Positions 14,962 to 24,344 of a stretch of DNA of 64,000 nucleotides are shown here, piece by piece. Both the position numbers and the translations under genes were made by a program. Source of the DNA: SHVZ01 sp041906305 (GTDB lineage Bacteria > Pseudomonadota > Alphaproteobacteria > SHVZ01). Below the pieces are notes generated by a model. That model worked only from the letters and a program-made list of their open reading frames with translations. It was not told the origin of the DNA and made no database searches. Positions within the stretch are counted from its first letter, which is position 1. The number at the start of each line of letters is the position of its first letter. The stretch covers positions 124,001 to 188,000 of the forward strand of contig JAYRJL010000005.1 in the NCBI GenBank assembly GCA_041906305.1. The letters run 5' to 3'.

Positions 14962-17442
14962 TCAGCGCCGGTCCGCGATGCGTGTCGCCTCGGCGACCTC
15001 GCGCATCCGCTCGATCAGCCTGCGAAGCTCGGCTTCCTCTTCCTGGCGCGCGCAGTGCGAGACCTCGCGGCAGACATCGGCCAGTCGGCGATAGCCGATG
15101 TTGCCCGCGTGGCTGACCATGTCGTGCGTGTCTCTGGCAAGGCGCTCGCGGTCGAGAACGTCGGCGCCGAGCCCGGCGACGAACTCGGCCCAGGTGACCC
15201 AGAAGGTCGCCTTGATGGTTTCCAGCCGCTCCGCGCCGACGATCCTGCGGATGGCGTCCGTGGCCTGATGGTCGATGAGCGGCGCCTCCTTCGGCCGAAG
15301 CAGTTCCTCGGGCTTCGTGGCGAGCACCGCGGCGAGCTGCGCCGCCAGCGTCCGCTCGTCGAGCGGCTTGGCGATATGTCCGTCCATCCCGGCGTCCATC
15401 GCCTGCGCGATGTGCTCGGGCAGTGCGTTGGCTGTCAGGGCGATGATCGGCGTCCGCTGTCCGGGCGGCTCGAGCTTCCGTATTTCGCGCGCGACCTCGT
15501 AGCCGTCGATGTCCGGAAGGGCGATGTCGAGCAGGATCACATCGAAGGTGCCGGCGATCGCGGCGTCGACGGCATCGGTCCCGGTCATTGCCGTCGTCAC
15601 CTCGTGTCCCTGCGAGCGCAGCATGGCGCCGGCGATCTCGAGGTTCATGGCCAAGTCGTCGACCAGCAGGATGCGGCCGGTGCGGTTTCCGGCGGCGGTG
15701 GTCGCCGCCTCGCGTGGGGGTTCGGCGACCGCCTCGAGCGGCAGCGTGAGCTCGACCGTGGTGCCGATACCGAGCCGGCTGTCGAGTGTCAGGGTGCCGC
15801 CCATGAGCTCGGCCAGGCGCCGCGAGATGGAAAGGCCGAGCCCCGTGCCGCCGCGGCCGCGCGCGGCGCGCGTCTCGACCTGGGTGAAGCGCTCGAAGAC
15901 CGTGTCGATCTTGTCCTTGGCGATGCCGATGCCGGTGTCGGTGACCTCGATCTTGAGTGCGCCCGCCGATCCCGGCCGTTCGCTGCGGCCGACGTTGATC
16001 GCCACCACGCCGCGGTCGGTGAACTTGATCGCGTTCGAAAGCAGGTTGATCAGGATCTGCTTGAGCCGTACCGGGTCGAGCCTGATCCAGCGCGGCAGCG
16101 ACGGATCGAAGGCGTTCCTGAGCTCAAGGCCGCGCGCCGCGGCCTGCGGCGCCATCATCGAGCGGACTTCGTCGACCACCGACTCGAGCGGCACCGGCTT
16201 GGGCACGATGGTGAAGTTGCCGGATTCGAGCTTCGAGTAGTCGAGGATGTCGTTGATGACCGCGAGCAGCTGCTCGCCGGCCGACTTGAGCTTGACCGAC
16301 CAGTCGACCTGCTGCGGATCGAGCCGGCTCTTCAGCAGCAGGTCGGCGTAGCCCAGCATGCCGCCGAGCGGCGTGCGGATCTCGTGGCTCATGTTGGCGA
16401 GGAAGGCGCCCTTGACGTCGGCCAGCTGCTCGGCGGTCGCCCGCGCCGCCGCGGTCTCGGCGAGCGCTCTGCTCATCGAGCGGGAATGGCGCCTCACCAG
16501 AAGCGCGACGACGACGATGAGGGCAAGACCGCCGAAGGTGAGGCCGAGGAAGGGATAGACCCGCAGCAGCCAGTCACGATGGATCGTCTCGATTTCCGTT
16601 CCGGTGACCACGGCCAGCGTCGGCTGCCGCAGCATGCGATAGGCGATAAGCCGCTCGATGCCGTCGACCGGCGAGCGCATCGTGGTGATGCCGTGCGTGT
16701 CGGCGCCCTCGCGTCGCAACTGCGACTGGATCAGGCTCTGCGGTGCCGCCGCCAAGTTGACGAGATCGACTTCGGGATACCGGGCGATGAAGACGCCGTC
16801 GGGACGCATCACGGAAACCGTGTCCGTGCCGAGCTGGCTGAAGAAGGGGCGGAACACGTTGGGATCGACCCGGGCGGCGACCACGCCGGCGAAGCTGCCG
16901 TCAGGCAGCACCGCTCGCCGCGAGACGGGGAAGGAGACGGTGTTCTGCGGACGGGCGATGACGGGCCGGCCGATGAACAGCCCGGCCTTCGGATTGTCGC
17001 GATGGACCAGGAAGTGATCGCGGTCCGAGAGGTCGGCGCGCGAGGCGACGGGCATCGTCGCGGAGGCGATCACGATCCCCTGCGCGTCCGTGAGGCCGAG
17101 CCCCTGCAGCACAGGCGAAAGCGACTGCGCGCGCTTCATCATCTCGTGGAGGTCTTGTGTCGGACGCGAGATGACGATGTCGTCGCTCAACCGGTCCTCA
17201 TCGATGCTGTGCAGCGTGAGGTCCACGATCGCGACGACCTGTTGTACGTGCTCGGCGGCGATGGCGGCGGTCGCGCTCAGCCGATGCTCGGTCTCGCGCC
17301 AGTAGGCGCGGTAGTCGAAGGCAAGATAGACCGCCGCCGCCGCCGCCAGCGCCGATACCAGAAGGCCAAAGACGAGCCGCCCGTTCTGACCGACGTCGAA
17401 TGAAAAGGAGTGGCCGGCGACCTGTCGCTTGGCGACCGTCAT
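14962..17442 (-). CDS. Hybrid histidine kinase with Cache-like sensor, receiver and HPt
   Basis: The 826-residue membrane protein has helices at about 23-41 and 296-316. The periplasmic region between them looks like a double Cache sensor. The kinase core carries phosphoacceptor His353 in MSHEIRTPLGG and an ATPase with GRGGTGLGLS. The receiver (about 585-700) has phosphoacceptor Asp639. A C-terminal HPt domain has His773 in HDMVSHAGNIG. A complete His-Asp-His relay is therefore present in one chain, ready to pass phosphate to a separate receiver. The 132-residue receiver 530 bases away is the nearest candidate. It is followed by the PAS_5 gene, 2 bases downstream. Confidence 0.93.
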   Translation of the reverse strand: MTVAKRQVAGHSFSFDVGQNGRLVFGLLVSALAAAAAVYLAFDYRAYWRETEHRLSATAAIAAEHVQQVVAIVDLTLHSIDEDRLSDDIVISRPTQDLHEMMKRAQSLSPVLQGLGLTDAQGIVIASATMPVASRADLSDRDHFLVHRDNPKAGLFIGRPVIARPQNTVSFPVSRRAVLPDGSFAGVVAARVDPNVFRPFFSQLGTDTVSVMRPDGVFIARYPEVDLVNLAAAPQSLIQSQLRREGADTHGITTMRSPVDGIERLIAYRMLRQPTLAVVTGTEIETIHRDWLLRVYPFLGLTFGGLALIVVVALLVRRHSRSMSRALAETAAARATAEQLADVKGAFLANMSHEIRTPLGGMLGYADLLLKSRLDPQQVDWSVKLKSAGEQLLAVINDILDYSKLESGNFTIVPKPVPLESVVDEVRSMMAPQAAARGLELRNAFDPSLPRWIRLDPVRLKQILINLLSNAIKFTDRGVVAINVGRSERPGSAGALKIEVTDTGIGIAKDKIDTVFERFTQVETRAARGRGGTGLGLSISRRLAELMGGTLTLDSRLGIGTTVELTLPLEAVAEPPREAATTAAGNRTGRILLVDDLAMNLEIAGAMLRSQGHEVTTAMTGTDAVDAAIAGTFDVILLDIALPDIDGYEVAREIRKLEPPGQRTPIIALTANALPEHIAQAMDAGMDGHIAKPLDERTLAAQLAAVLATKPEELLRPKEAPLIDHQATDAIRRIVGAERLETIKATFWVTWAEFVAGLGADVLDRERLARDTHDMVSHAGNIGYRRLADVCREVSHCARQEEEAELRRLIERMREVAEATRIADRR

Positions 17443-17564
17443 CGCGTTGTATCGGACTGCATTCTAGTTGGGGCGCTACGCATGTATGTCGCGATCTTCG
17501 TATCGACTATCAAACTGCGGGCGGCGTGTTCGATTGCCGAGCGACTCCGCGAAACACCGAGTCA

Positions 17565-18263
17565 TCACGACAGCGTGGACAGCAATGCGCGCAACTGCCC
17601 CATGTGCTCGATTCGTCGAAAACGCGCTGCATTCTCAGGCGTTTCCGCATGCTCGACAGCCCAGGTCAATGCATGGGGAATGTGGATGGCCCAGCTCCCG
17701 GCGTCGAGCGCCGGAAGAATGTCGGATTTGAGGGAATTTCCGACCATCGCCCCGCGCGCGGCGCCATCTGCATGGCGCGAAAAAATTCGCGTGTAGGTGG
17801 CAGCGCTCTTCTCGCTGACGATCTCGACCGCATCGAACAGATCGCCGAGCCCGGATTGCGCCAGCTTGCGCTCCTGGTCGAATAGATCGCCTTTGGTGAC
17901 GAGGATCAGGCGGTAGTCCCGGTCGAGGGCCTCCAGCGTCTCGCGGACATGAGGCAGCGTCTCGACCGGATGGCGCAGCATCTCGCGGCCCGCGGCCAGG
18001 ATCTCGCCGATCACCGTCGCCGGCACGCGCCCTTGCGTGATCTCGACCGCGGTCTCGATCATCGACAGTGTGAAGCCCTTGATGCCGTAGCCGTAGCGAT
18101 CGAGGTTGCGGCGCTCGGTCTCCAGCAGATGCGGGCCCAGATCCTCGGGCGCGGCGTAGTCGGCGAGCAGCGCCTGGAAGCGGGCCTCGGTCAGCTTGAA
18201 GAACTGCTCGTTCTGCCAGAGCGTGTCGTCGGCATCGAAGCCGATCGCGGTGATGTCCCTCAT
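17565..18263 (-). CDS. HAD-superfamily hydrolase
   Basis: The 232-residue protein starts with the HAD motif I FDADDTLW, has motif II at LILVTKGD, a lysine in EIVSEKSAATY and motif IV near MVGNSLKSDILPALDAG. The cap is a helical C1-type insert between motifs I and II. HAD enzymes remove phosphate from small molecules; the substrate is not predictable. The ATG at 18263 puts motif I at residues 7-14; longer in-frame starts add a basic non-coding-like leader. About 120 bases with no visible feature separate it from the hybrid kinase start. Confidence 0.85.
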   Translation of the reverse strand: MRDITAIGFDADDTLWQNEQFFKLTEARFQALLADYAAPEDLGPHLLETERRNLDRYGYGIKGFTLSMIETAVEITQGRVPATVIGEILAAGREMLRHPVETLPHVRETLEALDRDYRLILVTKGDLFDQERKLAQSGLGDLFDAVEIVSEKSAATYTRIFSRHADGAARGAMVGNSLKSDILPALDAGSWAIHIPHALTWAVEHAETPENAARFRRIEHMGQLRALLSTLS

Positions 18264-18305
18264 CGGACGAGGTCTAGCGCGCCCGCGCGCCGTCCTCAAT
18301 GCGTG

Positions 18306-18692
18306 TCACGGATATGTCGCGATCTCGATCAGGTTGCCGTCGGGATCGCGGCAGTAGATCGAGGTCATCGGCCCGAGCGCCCCGGTCTTCGCCACCGGCC
18401 CTTCGGTGATCGCGACGCCGACGGAGACGAGATGCGCCTTCACCTCGCCCGGCGTCGCCGTCGTAATGAAGCAGAGGTCGAGCGATCCGGGCGCGTCGAC
18501 GCGCCCGGTCTCCCAGTTCTCGGCGCCGGTCGGGCGCAGGTTGAGCTTCTGCCGGCCGAAGGCGAGGGCGGTGCGGCCGGCCGCGAAGGCGACACGCGTC
18601 ATGCCGAGCGTGCGCTCGTACCATGCGGCCGTCGCCTCGAGGTCGCGGCAGTTGATGACGACGTGGTCGATGCGGTCGATCGCGAAAGCCAT
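18306..18692 (-). CDS. VOC (glyoxalase/dioxygenase) family protein
   Basis: The 128-residue protein shows the two beta-alpha-beta-beta-beta units of the vicinal oxygen chelate fold. The first unit is IDRIDHVVINCRDLEATAAWYE, the second has LDLCFITT and ends with SIYCRDPDGNLIEIATYP. His10 and the final glutamate are the usual metal ligands. Members include glyoxalases, dioxygenases and fosfomycin-modifying enzymes; the substrate here is unknown. It lies 3 bases past the isochorismatase-like gene, so the two are probably one operon. Confidence 0.85.
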   Translation of the reverse strand: MAFAIDRIDHVVINCRDLEATAAWYERTLGMTRVAFAAGRTALAFGRQKLNLRPTGAENWETGRVDAPGSLDLCFITTATPGEVKAHLVSVGVAITEGPVAKTGALGPMTSIYCRDPDGNLIEIATYP

Positions 18693-18695
18693 CGA

Positions 18696-19415
18696 TCAGC
18701 CCTCGACCAGCGTGCCGTTCTTCACCTTGGCGAGATAGGCCAGGACCTCGTCCATCGCCATCACGTCGCCGAGGTCGAGGTCGATGTCGTGCAGGAACAC
18801 CTCATGCGCCAGCTCGCAGCGCTCGCCGACGCCTTCGCGCGGCACGATCACGTGGAAGGTGTCGGTCGCGTCCCGGCATGTCGCGTAGACGCAGTGGCTC
18901 GTGGAGACGCCGACGACGATCAGCGTGTCGACGCGCGACATGGTCAGCATGTCGTGGAAGTTCGTGCCCTTGAACGCCGACGCGTAGCGCTTCCAGACGA
19001 TCTTCTCGCTCGGCCGGCGCCCCAGCCGGGGATCGATCTCCCAGACGCGCGGATCGTCGTCCGGGATGTTGATCGGCTGCTTGAGGTCGTGCGGGCTCTT
19101 CGGGTGCGAGGGGTCATGGGCGAAGCAGGTGAAGAAGACCGGCGCGCCGGCGGCCCGCGCCGCCTTCGCCAGCGTCGCCGACGCCTCGACCACGCTTTCG
19201 ACGTTGCTGCCGATCGTGTGCTTCCCGTCCGTCCAGAAGGCGGCGAGGTCGATGACCACCAGCGCCGGCCGCTTGCCGAAGCCGACCCGGCCTGCCCAGG
19301 CGCGCGCCTTGTAGGCTTCCTTGAGGTCGGCGAGGTGGGCCTTCAGCGGCCCGCGCAGCGCGTCGGGCAGGCGAAGGTCGCGCGAGCCGAACTTCGGGGC
19401 GGTGTCGTCGGCCAT
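18696..19415 (-). CDS. Isochorismatase-family cysteine hydrolase
   Basis: The 239-residue protein has the family triad Asp56 (VVIDLAAF), Lys142 (VWKRYASAF) and Cys175 (GVSTSHCVYAT), so the enzyme should be active. The layout and the long N-terminal lead are closest to N-carbamoylsarcosine amidase-like members, which hydrolyse C-N bonds of ureido or amide compounds; the substrate is inferred only loosely. The ATG at 19415 has GGAG 7 bases upstream. The VOC gene follows 3 bases after the stop. It diverges from the exported hydrolase at 19555. Confidence 0.87.
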   Translation of the reverse strand: MADDTAPKFGSRDLRLPDALRGPLKAHLADLKEAYKARAWAGRVGFGKRPALVVIDLAAFWTDGKHTIGSNVESVVEASATLAKAARAAGAPVFFTCFAHDPSHPKSPHDLKQPINIPDDDPRVWEIDPRLGRRPSEKIVWKRYASAFKGTNFHDMLTMSRVDTLIVVGVSTSHCVYATCRDATDTFHVIVPREGVGERCELAHEVFLHDIDLDLGDVMAMDEVLAYLAKVKNGTLVEG

Positions 19416-19554
19416 GTCGCATCTCCATCGGCCAAGGAAGCGCCAAGGATGACCTCTCCGGGAGCGACGCGCCATAGCCGGCACGAGGTCGCGTCGTGGT
19501 GAGTTGACTGGGGTCCGCATCCGTTCATGCTTCGCTGCTTCCCGGGAGGAACCA

Positions 19555-20883
19555 ATGAACGTGATGCGTCTCGCGATCGTCCTGCTGGCGCTCGTCGCGG
19601 TCCAGCCGGCGTCGGCCCAGAGCAAGCCCGAATACGTCAAGTTCGCCCAGGGCAAGGGCGCGCTCTACAAGCCGGACTCCGGCCCGCAGCCGCATGTCGG
19701 GGTGCTGGTGATGCACCGCACCGGCGACTACCTCGCGCATCCGGCCTGCACCGAGCTCTCCAGGCGCGGCTTCCTGATGCTGTGCATGAACACGCGTTAC
19801 GAGAACAACGAGACGATGGTGAACTTCGAGCGGCTGCCGCTCGACGTGAAGACCGGCGTCGAGTTCCTCAGGAAGCAGCCGGGCATCACCAAGGTGCTGC
19901 TGTTCGGGCATTCCGGCGGCGGACCGCTGATGTCGCTCTACCAGGCGGTCGCCGAGAACGGCGTCGGCTACTGCAAGGGCCCGAACAAGCTCAGCGAATG
20001 CGGCGACGACCTCGCCAACCTGCCCAAGGCCGACGGCATCATCTTCGCCGACCCGAACCCGGGCAACTCGGTCAACACGCTCCGGCGCATCAACCCGTCC
20101 GTGCAGAACGAGAACAATCCGCCGGACCCGAAGCCGATCGCCGAGCTCGACATGTTCGATCCGAAGAACGGCTTCAACCCGAACGGCGCCTCGCAATATT
20201 CCGAGGAGTTCCAGGCCCGCTATTTCAAGGCCCAGGCCGACCGCATGAACCGGCTGATCAAGATCGCCCAGGACAAGCTCGCCCGCATCAAGGCCAAGGA
20301 CTATCCGTACCCGGACGACGACGTCATGGTGATCCCGTGGAGCGGCAATCCGGGATCGGGCGCCGGCGGCTCGGAGAACGGGCTCTACGTCACGCAGACG
20401 GCGATGCCCTACTTCAACTCGACCTCGAAGCCTCAGAAGCTGCTCAGGAACGACGGCACCATCTCTGTCCAGGTCGTCGACAGCGTGCTGGTGCCCAACA
20501 CCAAGGCCGGCGAGATCGTCAGGGGATTCCGCACCGGCACCAAGATCTTCACCTTACGCTCGTTCCTCTCGGCGCAGGCGATCCGGTCGACCAACTCCAA
20601 GGACGGCATCGACTGGTGCTCGTCGAACAACTCGACCGTCTGCGCGATCCAGTCGATCACGGTGCCGGTGCTGTTCATGGCGATGGGCGGCCACTACTAC
20701 GTCGGCGACGGCGAGCGCTACCTCGAGGCGGCGAAGAGCCAGGACAAGGAGTTCCTGGTGATCGAGGGCGCGACGCACGGCTTCACGCCGTGCAAGCCGT
20801 GCGAGAAGACGCCCGGCCAGTACGCGAACTCGATGAAGAACCTGTTCGACTACACGGCCAAATGGGCGAACGCGCGCTTCTAG
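19555..20883 (+). CDS. Exported alpha/beta hydrolase
   Basis: The 442-residue protein has a signal peptide ending in ASAQS. The mature part has the nucleophile elbow FGHSGGGP with Ser120 and a C-terminal GATHGFTPCKPC segment with the catalytic histidine. A long middle region (about 130-350) has no familiar motif and holds a Gly/Ser-rich PWSGNPGSGAGGSENG stretch. Four cysteines cluster near the C-terminus and may form disulphides. The substrate is unknown; an ester or lactone is likely. GGGAGGA precedes the ATG at 19555. The next gene starts inside its last codons. Confidence 0.8.
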   Translation: MNVMRLAIVLLALVAVQPASAQSKPEYVKFAQGKGALYKPDSGPQPHVGVLVMHRTGDYLAHPACTELSRRGFLMLCMNTRYENNETMVNFERLPLDVKTGVEFLRKQPGITKVLLFGHSGGGPLMSLYQAVAENGVGYCKGPNKLSECGDDLANLPKADGIIFADPNPGNSVNTLRRINPSVQNENNPPDPKPIAELDMFDPKNGFNPNGASQYSEEFQARYFKAQADRMNRLIKIAQDKLARIKAKDYPYPDDDVMVIPWSGNPGSGAGGSENGLYVTQTAMPYFNSTSKPQKLLRNDGTISVQVVDSVLVPNTKAGEIVRGFRTGTKIFTLRSFLSAQAIRSTNSKDGIDWCSSNNSTVCAIQSITVPVLFMAMGGHYYVGDGERYLEAAKSQDKEFLVIEGATHGFTPCKPCEKTPGQYANSMKNLFDYTAKWANARF

Positions 20884-21293
20884 GCCGCCGCGCGATCCTC
20901 GCCGGCCTTCTCGCCTCGGCCGCGATCCCCGTCGCTGCGGAGACCGCGGCCGAGGCGCGCCGGCGCTTCATGGATCGTGCGTTCGAGATGCGTGCCGAGG
21001 CTGTCCGCCGCGGCGACCAGCCCTTCGGCGCCGTCGTCGTGAAGGGTGGCCGCATCGTCGGCGAGGGCGTCAGCGCGGTGATCACACGCCCCGACCCGAC
21101 GGCGCATGGCGAGATCGAGGCGATCCGCGATGCCGCCCGGCGCCTCGGGACGCGCGACCTCGCGGGCGCCGAGCTCTTCACCACGTTCCGTCCCTGCCCG
21201 ATGTGCGAGGCGGCGGCTGCCTGGGCCGGCATCACGCAGATCTGGCACGGAGAGACGATCGCCGACGGCGGCGCGCCGAAGCTCGTCCGCTGA
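20862..21293 (+). CDS. Tat-exported nucleoside/cytidine deaminase-like protein
   Basis: The 143-residue protein has the deaminase zinc site His82-Ala-Glu84 type (PTAHGEIEAI) and PCPMC with Cys112 and Cys115. Before the domain, residues 8-26 read as a twin-arginine signal (GRRAILAGLLASAAIPVAA) with an Ala-x-Ala cleavage site, so the enzyme should act in the periplasm. Most relatives that deaminate guanine or tRNA adenosine are cytoplasmic. The start lies 22 bases inside the preceding exported hydrolase. An ATG at 20970 would give a cytoplasmic form, but the in-frame Tat signal argues against it. Confidence 0.75.
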   Translation: MGERALLGRRAILAGLLASAAIPVAAETAAEARRRFMDRAFEMRAEAVRRGDQPFGAVVVKGGRIVGEGVSAVITRPDPTAHGEIEAIRDAARRLGTRDLAGAELFTTFRPCPMCEAAAAWAGITQIWHGETIADGGAPKLVR

Positions 21294-21308
21294 CGCGGAC
21301 GCGCGGGC

Positions 21309-22025
21309 CTAGGTCGGAGCGCCCTGCGCGTGATCGGTCGGCCGGTCCTCGACGATCCGTCCGTCGACCAGATGCACGCGGCGATCCATCCGCGCCGCGA
21401 GGCCGAGGTCGTGCGTGACCGCCACCACCGTCTTGCCGTGGCGGTCGACGAGATCGCGGAGGATCAGGAACACCTGCTCGCTCGACTGGGAATCCAGGGA
21501 CCCGGTCGGCTCGTCGGCGAGGATCACCGGCGGGTCGTTGGCGAGCGCACGCGCGACGGCGACACGCTGGCGCTGGCCGCCCGAGAGCTGGTCGGGGCGC
21601 TTGGCCATGTGATCGCCGAGCCCGAGCGACGCGAGGAGATCCTCAGCACGCCGCCGCGCGCTTTCGGCGTCGAGATGACCAAGTGCCCGCATCGGCAGCA
21701 TGACGTTGTCGCGGATCGAGAACTCGGGCAGCAGGAAGTGGAACTGGAAGACGAATCCGAGGGTCGCGAGCCGTGTCGCCGCCCGTTCGTCCTCGACCAT
21801 ATGCGCGGTCCCGTGGCCGCGGATCGCGACCTCGCCCACGGTCGGCAGGTCGAGCAGTCCCAGAAGATAGAGGAGCGAGGACTTGCCGGAACCGGACGGG
21901 CCGGTGATGGCGACGAACTCGTTCAGGCCGATGTCGATGTCGATGTCGCGGACCAGCGTGGTCGGGACCTCGCCCGGCAGGATCCGGGTGACGCCGCGCG
22001 CGCGGATGATGGGCTCGCCCGTCAT
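21309..22025 (-). CDS. ABC transporter ATPase, LolD/MacB type
   Basis: The 238-residue ATPase has Walker A GPSGSGKSS, the signature LSGGQRQRVAVARAL, Walker B ILADEPTGSLD and the switch histidine in VTHD. LADEPTGSLD is characteristic of the LolD/MacB/FtsE group. It is the third gene of an operon with a membrane-fusion protein and an FtsX-type permease, starting 1 base after the permease stop. Together they form a MacAB-like pump, with ATP hydrolysis moving a periplasmic substrate outward. Confidence 0.93.
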   Translation of the reverse strand: MTGEPIIRARGVTRILPGEVPTTLVRDIDIDIGLNEFVAITGPSGSGKSSLLYLLGLLDLPTVGEVAIRGHGTAHMVEDERAATRLATLGFVFQFHFLLPEFSIRDNVMLPMRALGHLDAESARRRAEDLLASLGLGDHMAKRPDQLSGGQRQRVAVARALANDPPVILADEPTGSLDSQSSEQVFLILRDLVDRHGKTVVAVTHDLGLAARMDRRVHLVDGRIVEDRPTDHAQGAPT

Positions 22026-22026
22026 G

Positions 22027-23259
22027 TCAGGTCGCGCCGCGGATGATCTCGACCGGATGCAGGCGGGCGGCCTTGTGCGCCGGCACGAACCCGGCGATCA
22101 GCGAGGAGACGAGCGCGATGCCGGCGGCGCCGAGATAGTGGATCGGCTCGTAGGCGAGCGGCAGGTGATTGGAGTCGAGGAACGGACTCTTGATCTCGAT
22201 GGATCCGAGGACGAGGCACAGGGCATATCCCAGGACCCATCCGAGGATCCCGCCGGCGAGCCCGATCAGCATGGCCTCGACCACGAAGATGCCGCGCACC
22301 GTGGATTGGCGGAAGCCGAGCGACTTCAGGATCGCGATGTCGCGCGCCTTCTCGTGCGTGATGGTCGAGATGATGTTGTAGGTGCCGAAGCTGGCGACGA
22401 GCAGGATCGCGCCGACCACCGTGTACATGATGATGTTGCGGATGAGGAAGGTGTTGAGAAGGTCCTCGTTCGCCTCCTGCCACGACACCGACTTGTATCC
22501 GGTCTCGGCCTCGATCCGCCTCGCCACGTCCAGCCCCGCCATCGGATCGTCGAGGCGCACGCGGATCTCGTTCACGAGTCCGGTCTGCGCCGCGAGAATC
22601 TGGGCGGTCTTGGTCAGGACGAAGGCCTGGTTCTCGTCGACCGGGCGGACGCCGGTATGGAAGATGCCGACGACGCGCGCGCCGAGGCGGCCGCGCTCGC
22701 CCTGCACCGTGACGTTGGCGCCGATCCGGGCGCCCAGACGCTCGGCCATGCGGTTGCCGATGATGATGGCATTGGTGGCGCGATAGAGAGAGGCGAGCGA
22801 TCCCGACTGCATCTTGGTCGCGAGCGTCGAGACCTTGACCTCGCGGCCGGGATCGATGCCGGTCACCGAGGCGTTGCGGTCGCGGCCGGCGTAACGGATC
22901 ACCGCCTTGCTCTGCACCGACGGCGTGGTCGCGCCGGGTACCCAGGCGTCCAGCGCGTTGAGCGTCGCCAGCGGGTTCTTGATCCCGGGGCGGAGCACCT
23001 CGGGCGTGAGGCCGCGGATCTCGGCCGCGGCGAAGGCGGTCTCCGCCGGCTGCAGCGGCGGCATGCGGCGCTCGTCGGACACGGTGATGTGCGGTTGCGA
23101 GTCGACCAGCTGGCGGATGAAGTCCTCCTGCGAGCCCACCATCAGCGCCGCCATCATGATCGAGAAGCCGACGCCGACGGCGACGCCGAGCAGCGCCACC
23201 ACGGTCTGGCGCGCGCGGGCGCGGACATGAGTCCAGGCGATGTCGGCGACGAGGCTCAC
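22027..23259 (-). CDS. FtsX/MacB-type ABC permease
   Basis: The 410-residue protein has one N-terminal membrane helix (about 18-42), a large periplasmic domain and three C-terminal helices (about 283-305, 330-355 and 375-395). The HEKARDIAILKSLGFRQSTVRGIFVVEA motif is the FtsX/MacB-family coupling region. The GTG start overlaps the TGA of the membrane-fusion gene in GTGA, a typical coupled arrangement. The mechanism of the family is mechanotransmission rather than transport through the membrane. Confidence 0.9.
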   Translation of the reverse strand: MSLVADIAWTHVRARARQTVVALLGVAVGVGFSIMMAALMVGSQEDFIRQLVDSQPHITVSDERRMPPLQPAETAFAAAEIRGLTPEVLRPGIKNPLATLNALDAWVPGATTPSVQSKAVIRYAGRDRNASVTGIDPGREVKVSTLATKMQSGSLASLYRATNAIIIGNRMAERLGARIGANVTVQGERGRLGARVVGIFHTGVRPVDENQAFVLTKTAQILAAQTGLVNEIRVRLDDPMAGLDVARRIEAETGYKSVSWQEANEDLLNTFLIRNIIMYTVVGAILLVASFGTYNIISTITHEKARDIAILKSLGFRQSTVRGIFVVEAMLIGLAGGILGWVLGYALCLVLGSIEIKSPFLDSNHLPLAYEPIHYLGAAGIALVSSLIAGFVPAHKAARLHPVEIIRGAT

Positions 23260-24257
23260 GGTCCCCGGGACCTGATCCGCACCCGTTCGCCGTCGGTCGG
23301 CGTGCCGGCACCGATGACGGCGACGCGATCGCTCTCGGCGAGGCCGGAGACCACCTCGGTCATGCGCGTGCCGCGGATTCCGAGCGTCACCTCGCGGCGT
23401 TTCAGGCGGTCGCCGTCGACGACGAAGACGGTCCCGTCGCGGACGGCGGCGATCGGCACGAGCAGGGCGCCCGGCTTCTCGCGCGTGACGATGTTGGCCT
23501 CGACGCTCATCCCGACCATCAGCGGCGTGTCGTGCGGAAGGTCGATGCGGACGCGATAGGTCTTGGCGACGGCGTCGCCCATCGGCGTGATCTCGCGGAG
23601 CCGACCGTCGAGCCGCCGGTCGGGGAAGGCGTCGGTGCGGAGCAGGACAGGCTGCCCGACGGCGACCTTCGGGATGTCCTCCTCGTTGACCTCGGCCACC
23701 ACCTGGAGCGGCTTCGGCACGCCGATGCGGAACAGGATCTGGCCGGCCTCGGCCGACTCGCCGAGCTCGCCGTCGCGGCGAAGGACGACGCCGTCCATCG
23801 GCGAAAGGATCACGTAGTCGGCGAGCTTCTCCTGCTGCACGGCGATCTGGGCCTGGACCTGGCGAAGCTCGCTGGTGGCGCGCTCGAGCGCCTGGCGGGT
23901 GGTGACGTCGCGGCCGATCAGGTCGGTCTGGCGGGCGAACTCGCGACGGGCGAATTCCTCGCGGGCCTTCAGGTCGCGAAGCTGCGCCTGCTGCTCGCGG
24001 TCGTCGAGCCGGGCAAGCACGTCGCCCTTCGCCACGGTACGACCTTCGCAGTCGCAGATCTCGACGATGCGCTCGCGCATCAGGCTCGTGACCTTGGCCC
24101 AGCGGACGGGCTCCACCGCCCCGGTGCCGTAGACGATCTCGGCCGCGGTTCCCCGCTCCGGCCGGACGACCTCGACCTCTCCGGGGCGAAGCGTCCACCA
24201 GGCGCCGAGGCCGACGGCGCCGGCGAGCGCGACCAGCCAGAAGAACCGTCCGAGCAT
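23256..24257 (-). CDS. Membrane-fusion (HlyD/MacA-like) adaptor protein
   Basis: The 333-residue periplasmic adaptor has an N-terminal membrane anchor (residues 5-22). A split lipoyl domain follows (VEICDCEGRTVAKGDVLARLDD and later SPMDGVVLRRDGELGESAEAGQ), with a helical hairpin between (KAREEFARREFARQTDL). The beta-barrel contains IPKVAVGQPVLLRTDAFPD. The CDC in the lipoyl domain is unusual. The ATG at 24257 directly precedes the anchor; an ATG at 24332 would add 25 basic residues. An FNR-like box lies about 90 bases upstream. Confidence 0.88.
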   Translation of the reverse strand: MLGRFFWLVALAGAVGLGAWWTLRPGEVEVVRPERGTAAEIVYGTGAVEPVRWAKVTSLMRERIVEICDCEGRTVAKGDVLARLDDREQQAQLRDLKAREEFARREFARQTDLIGRDVTTRQALERATSELRQVQAQIAVQQEKLADYVILSPMDGVVLRRDGELGESAEAGQILFRIGVPKPLQVVAEVNEEDIPKVAVGQPVLLRTDAFPDRRLDGRLREITPMGDAVAKTYRVRIDLPHDTPLMVGMSVEANIVTREKPGALLVPIAAVRDGTVFVVDGDRLKRREVTLGIRGTRMTEVVSGLAESDRVAVIGAGTPTDGERVRIRSRGP

Positions 24258-24344
24258 CCGCAACGCCGCACCCTGCGTTCTCTTTCGCCGGACGCGGAAT
24301 GCGCCGGCGGCGAGCGATACTAGGACCGACATTCCACGGGCGAT

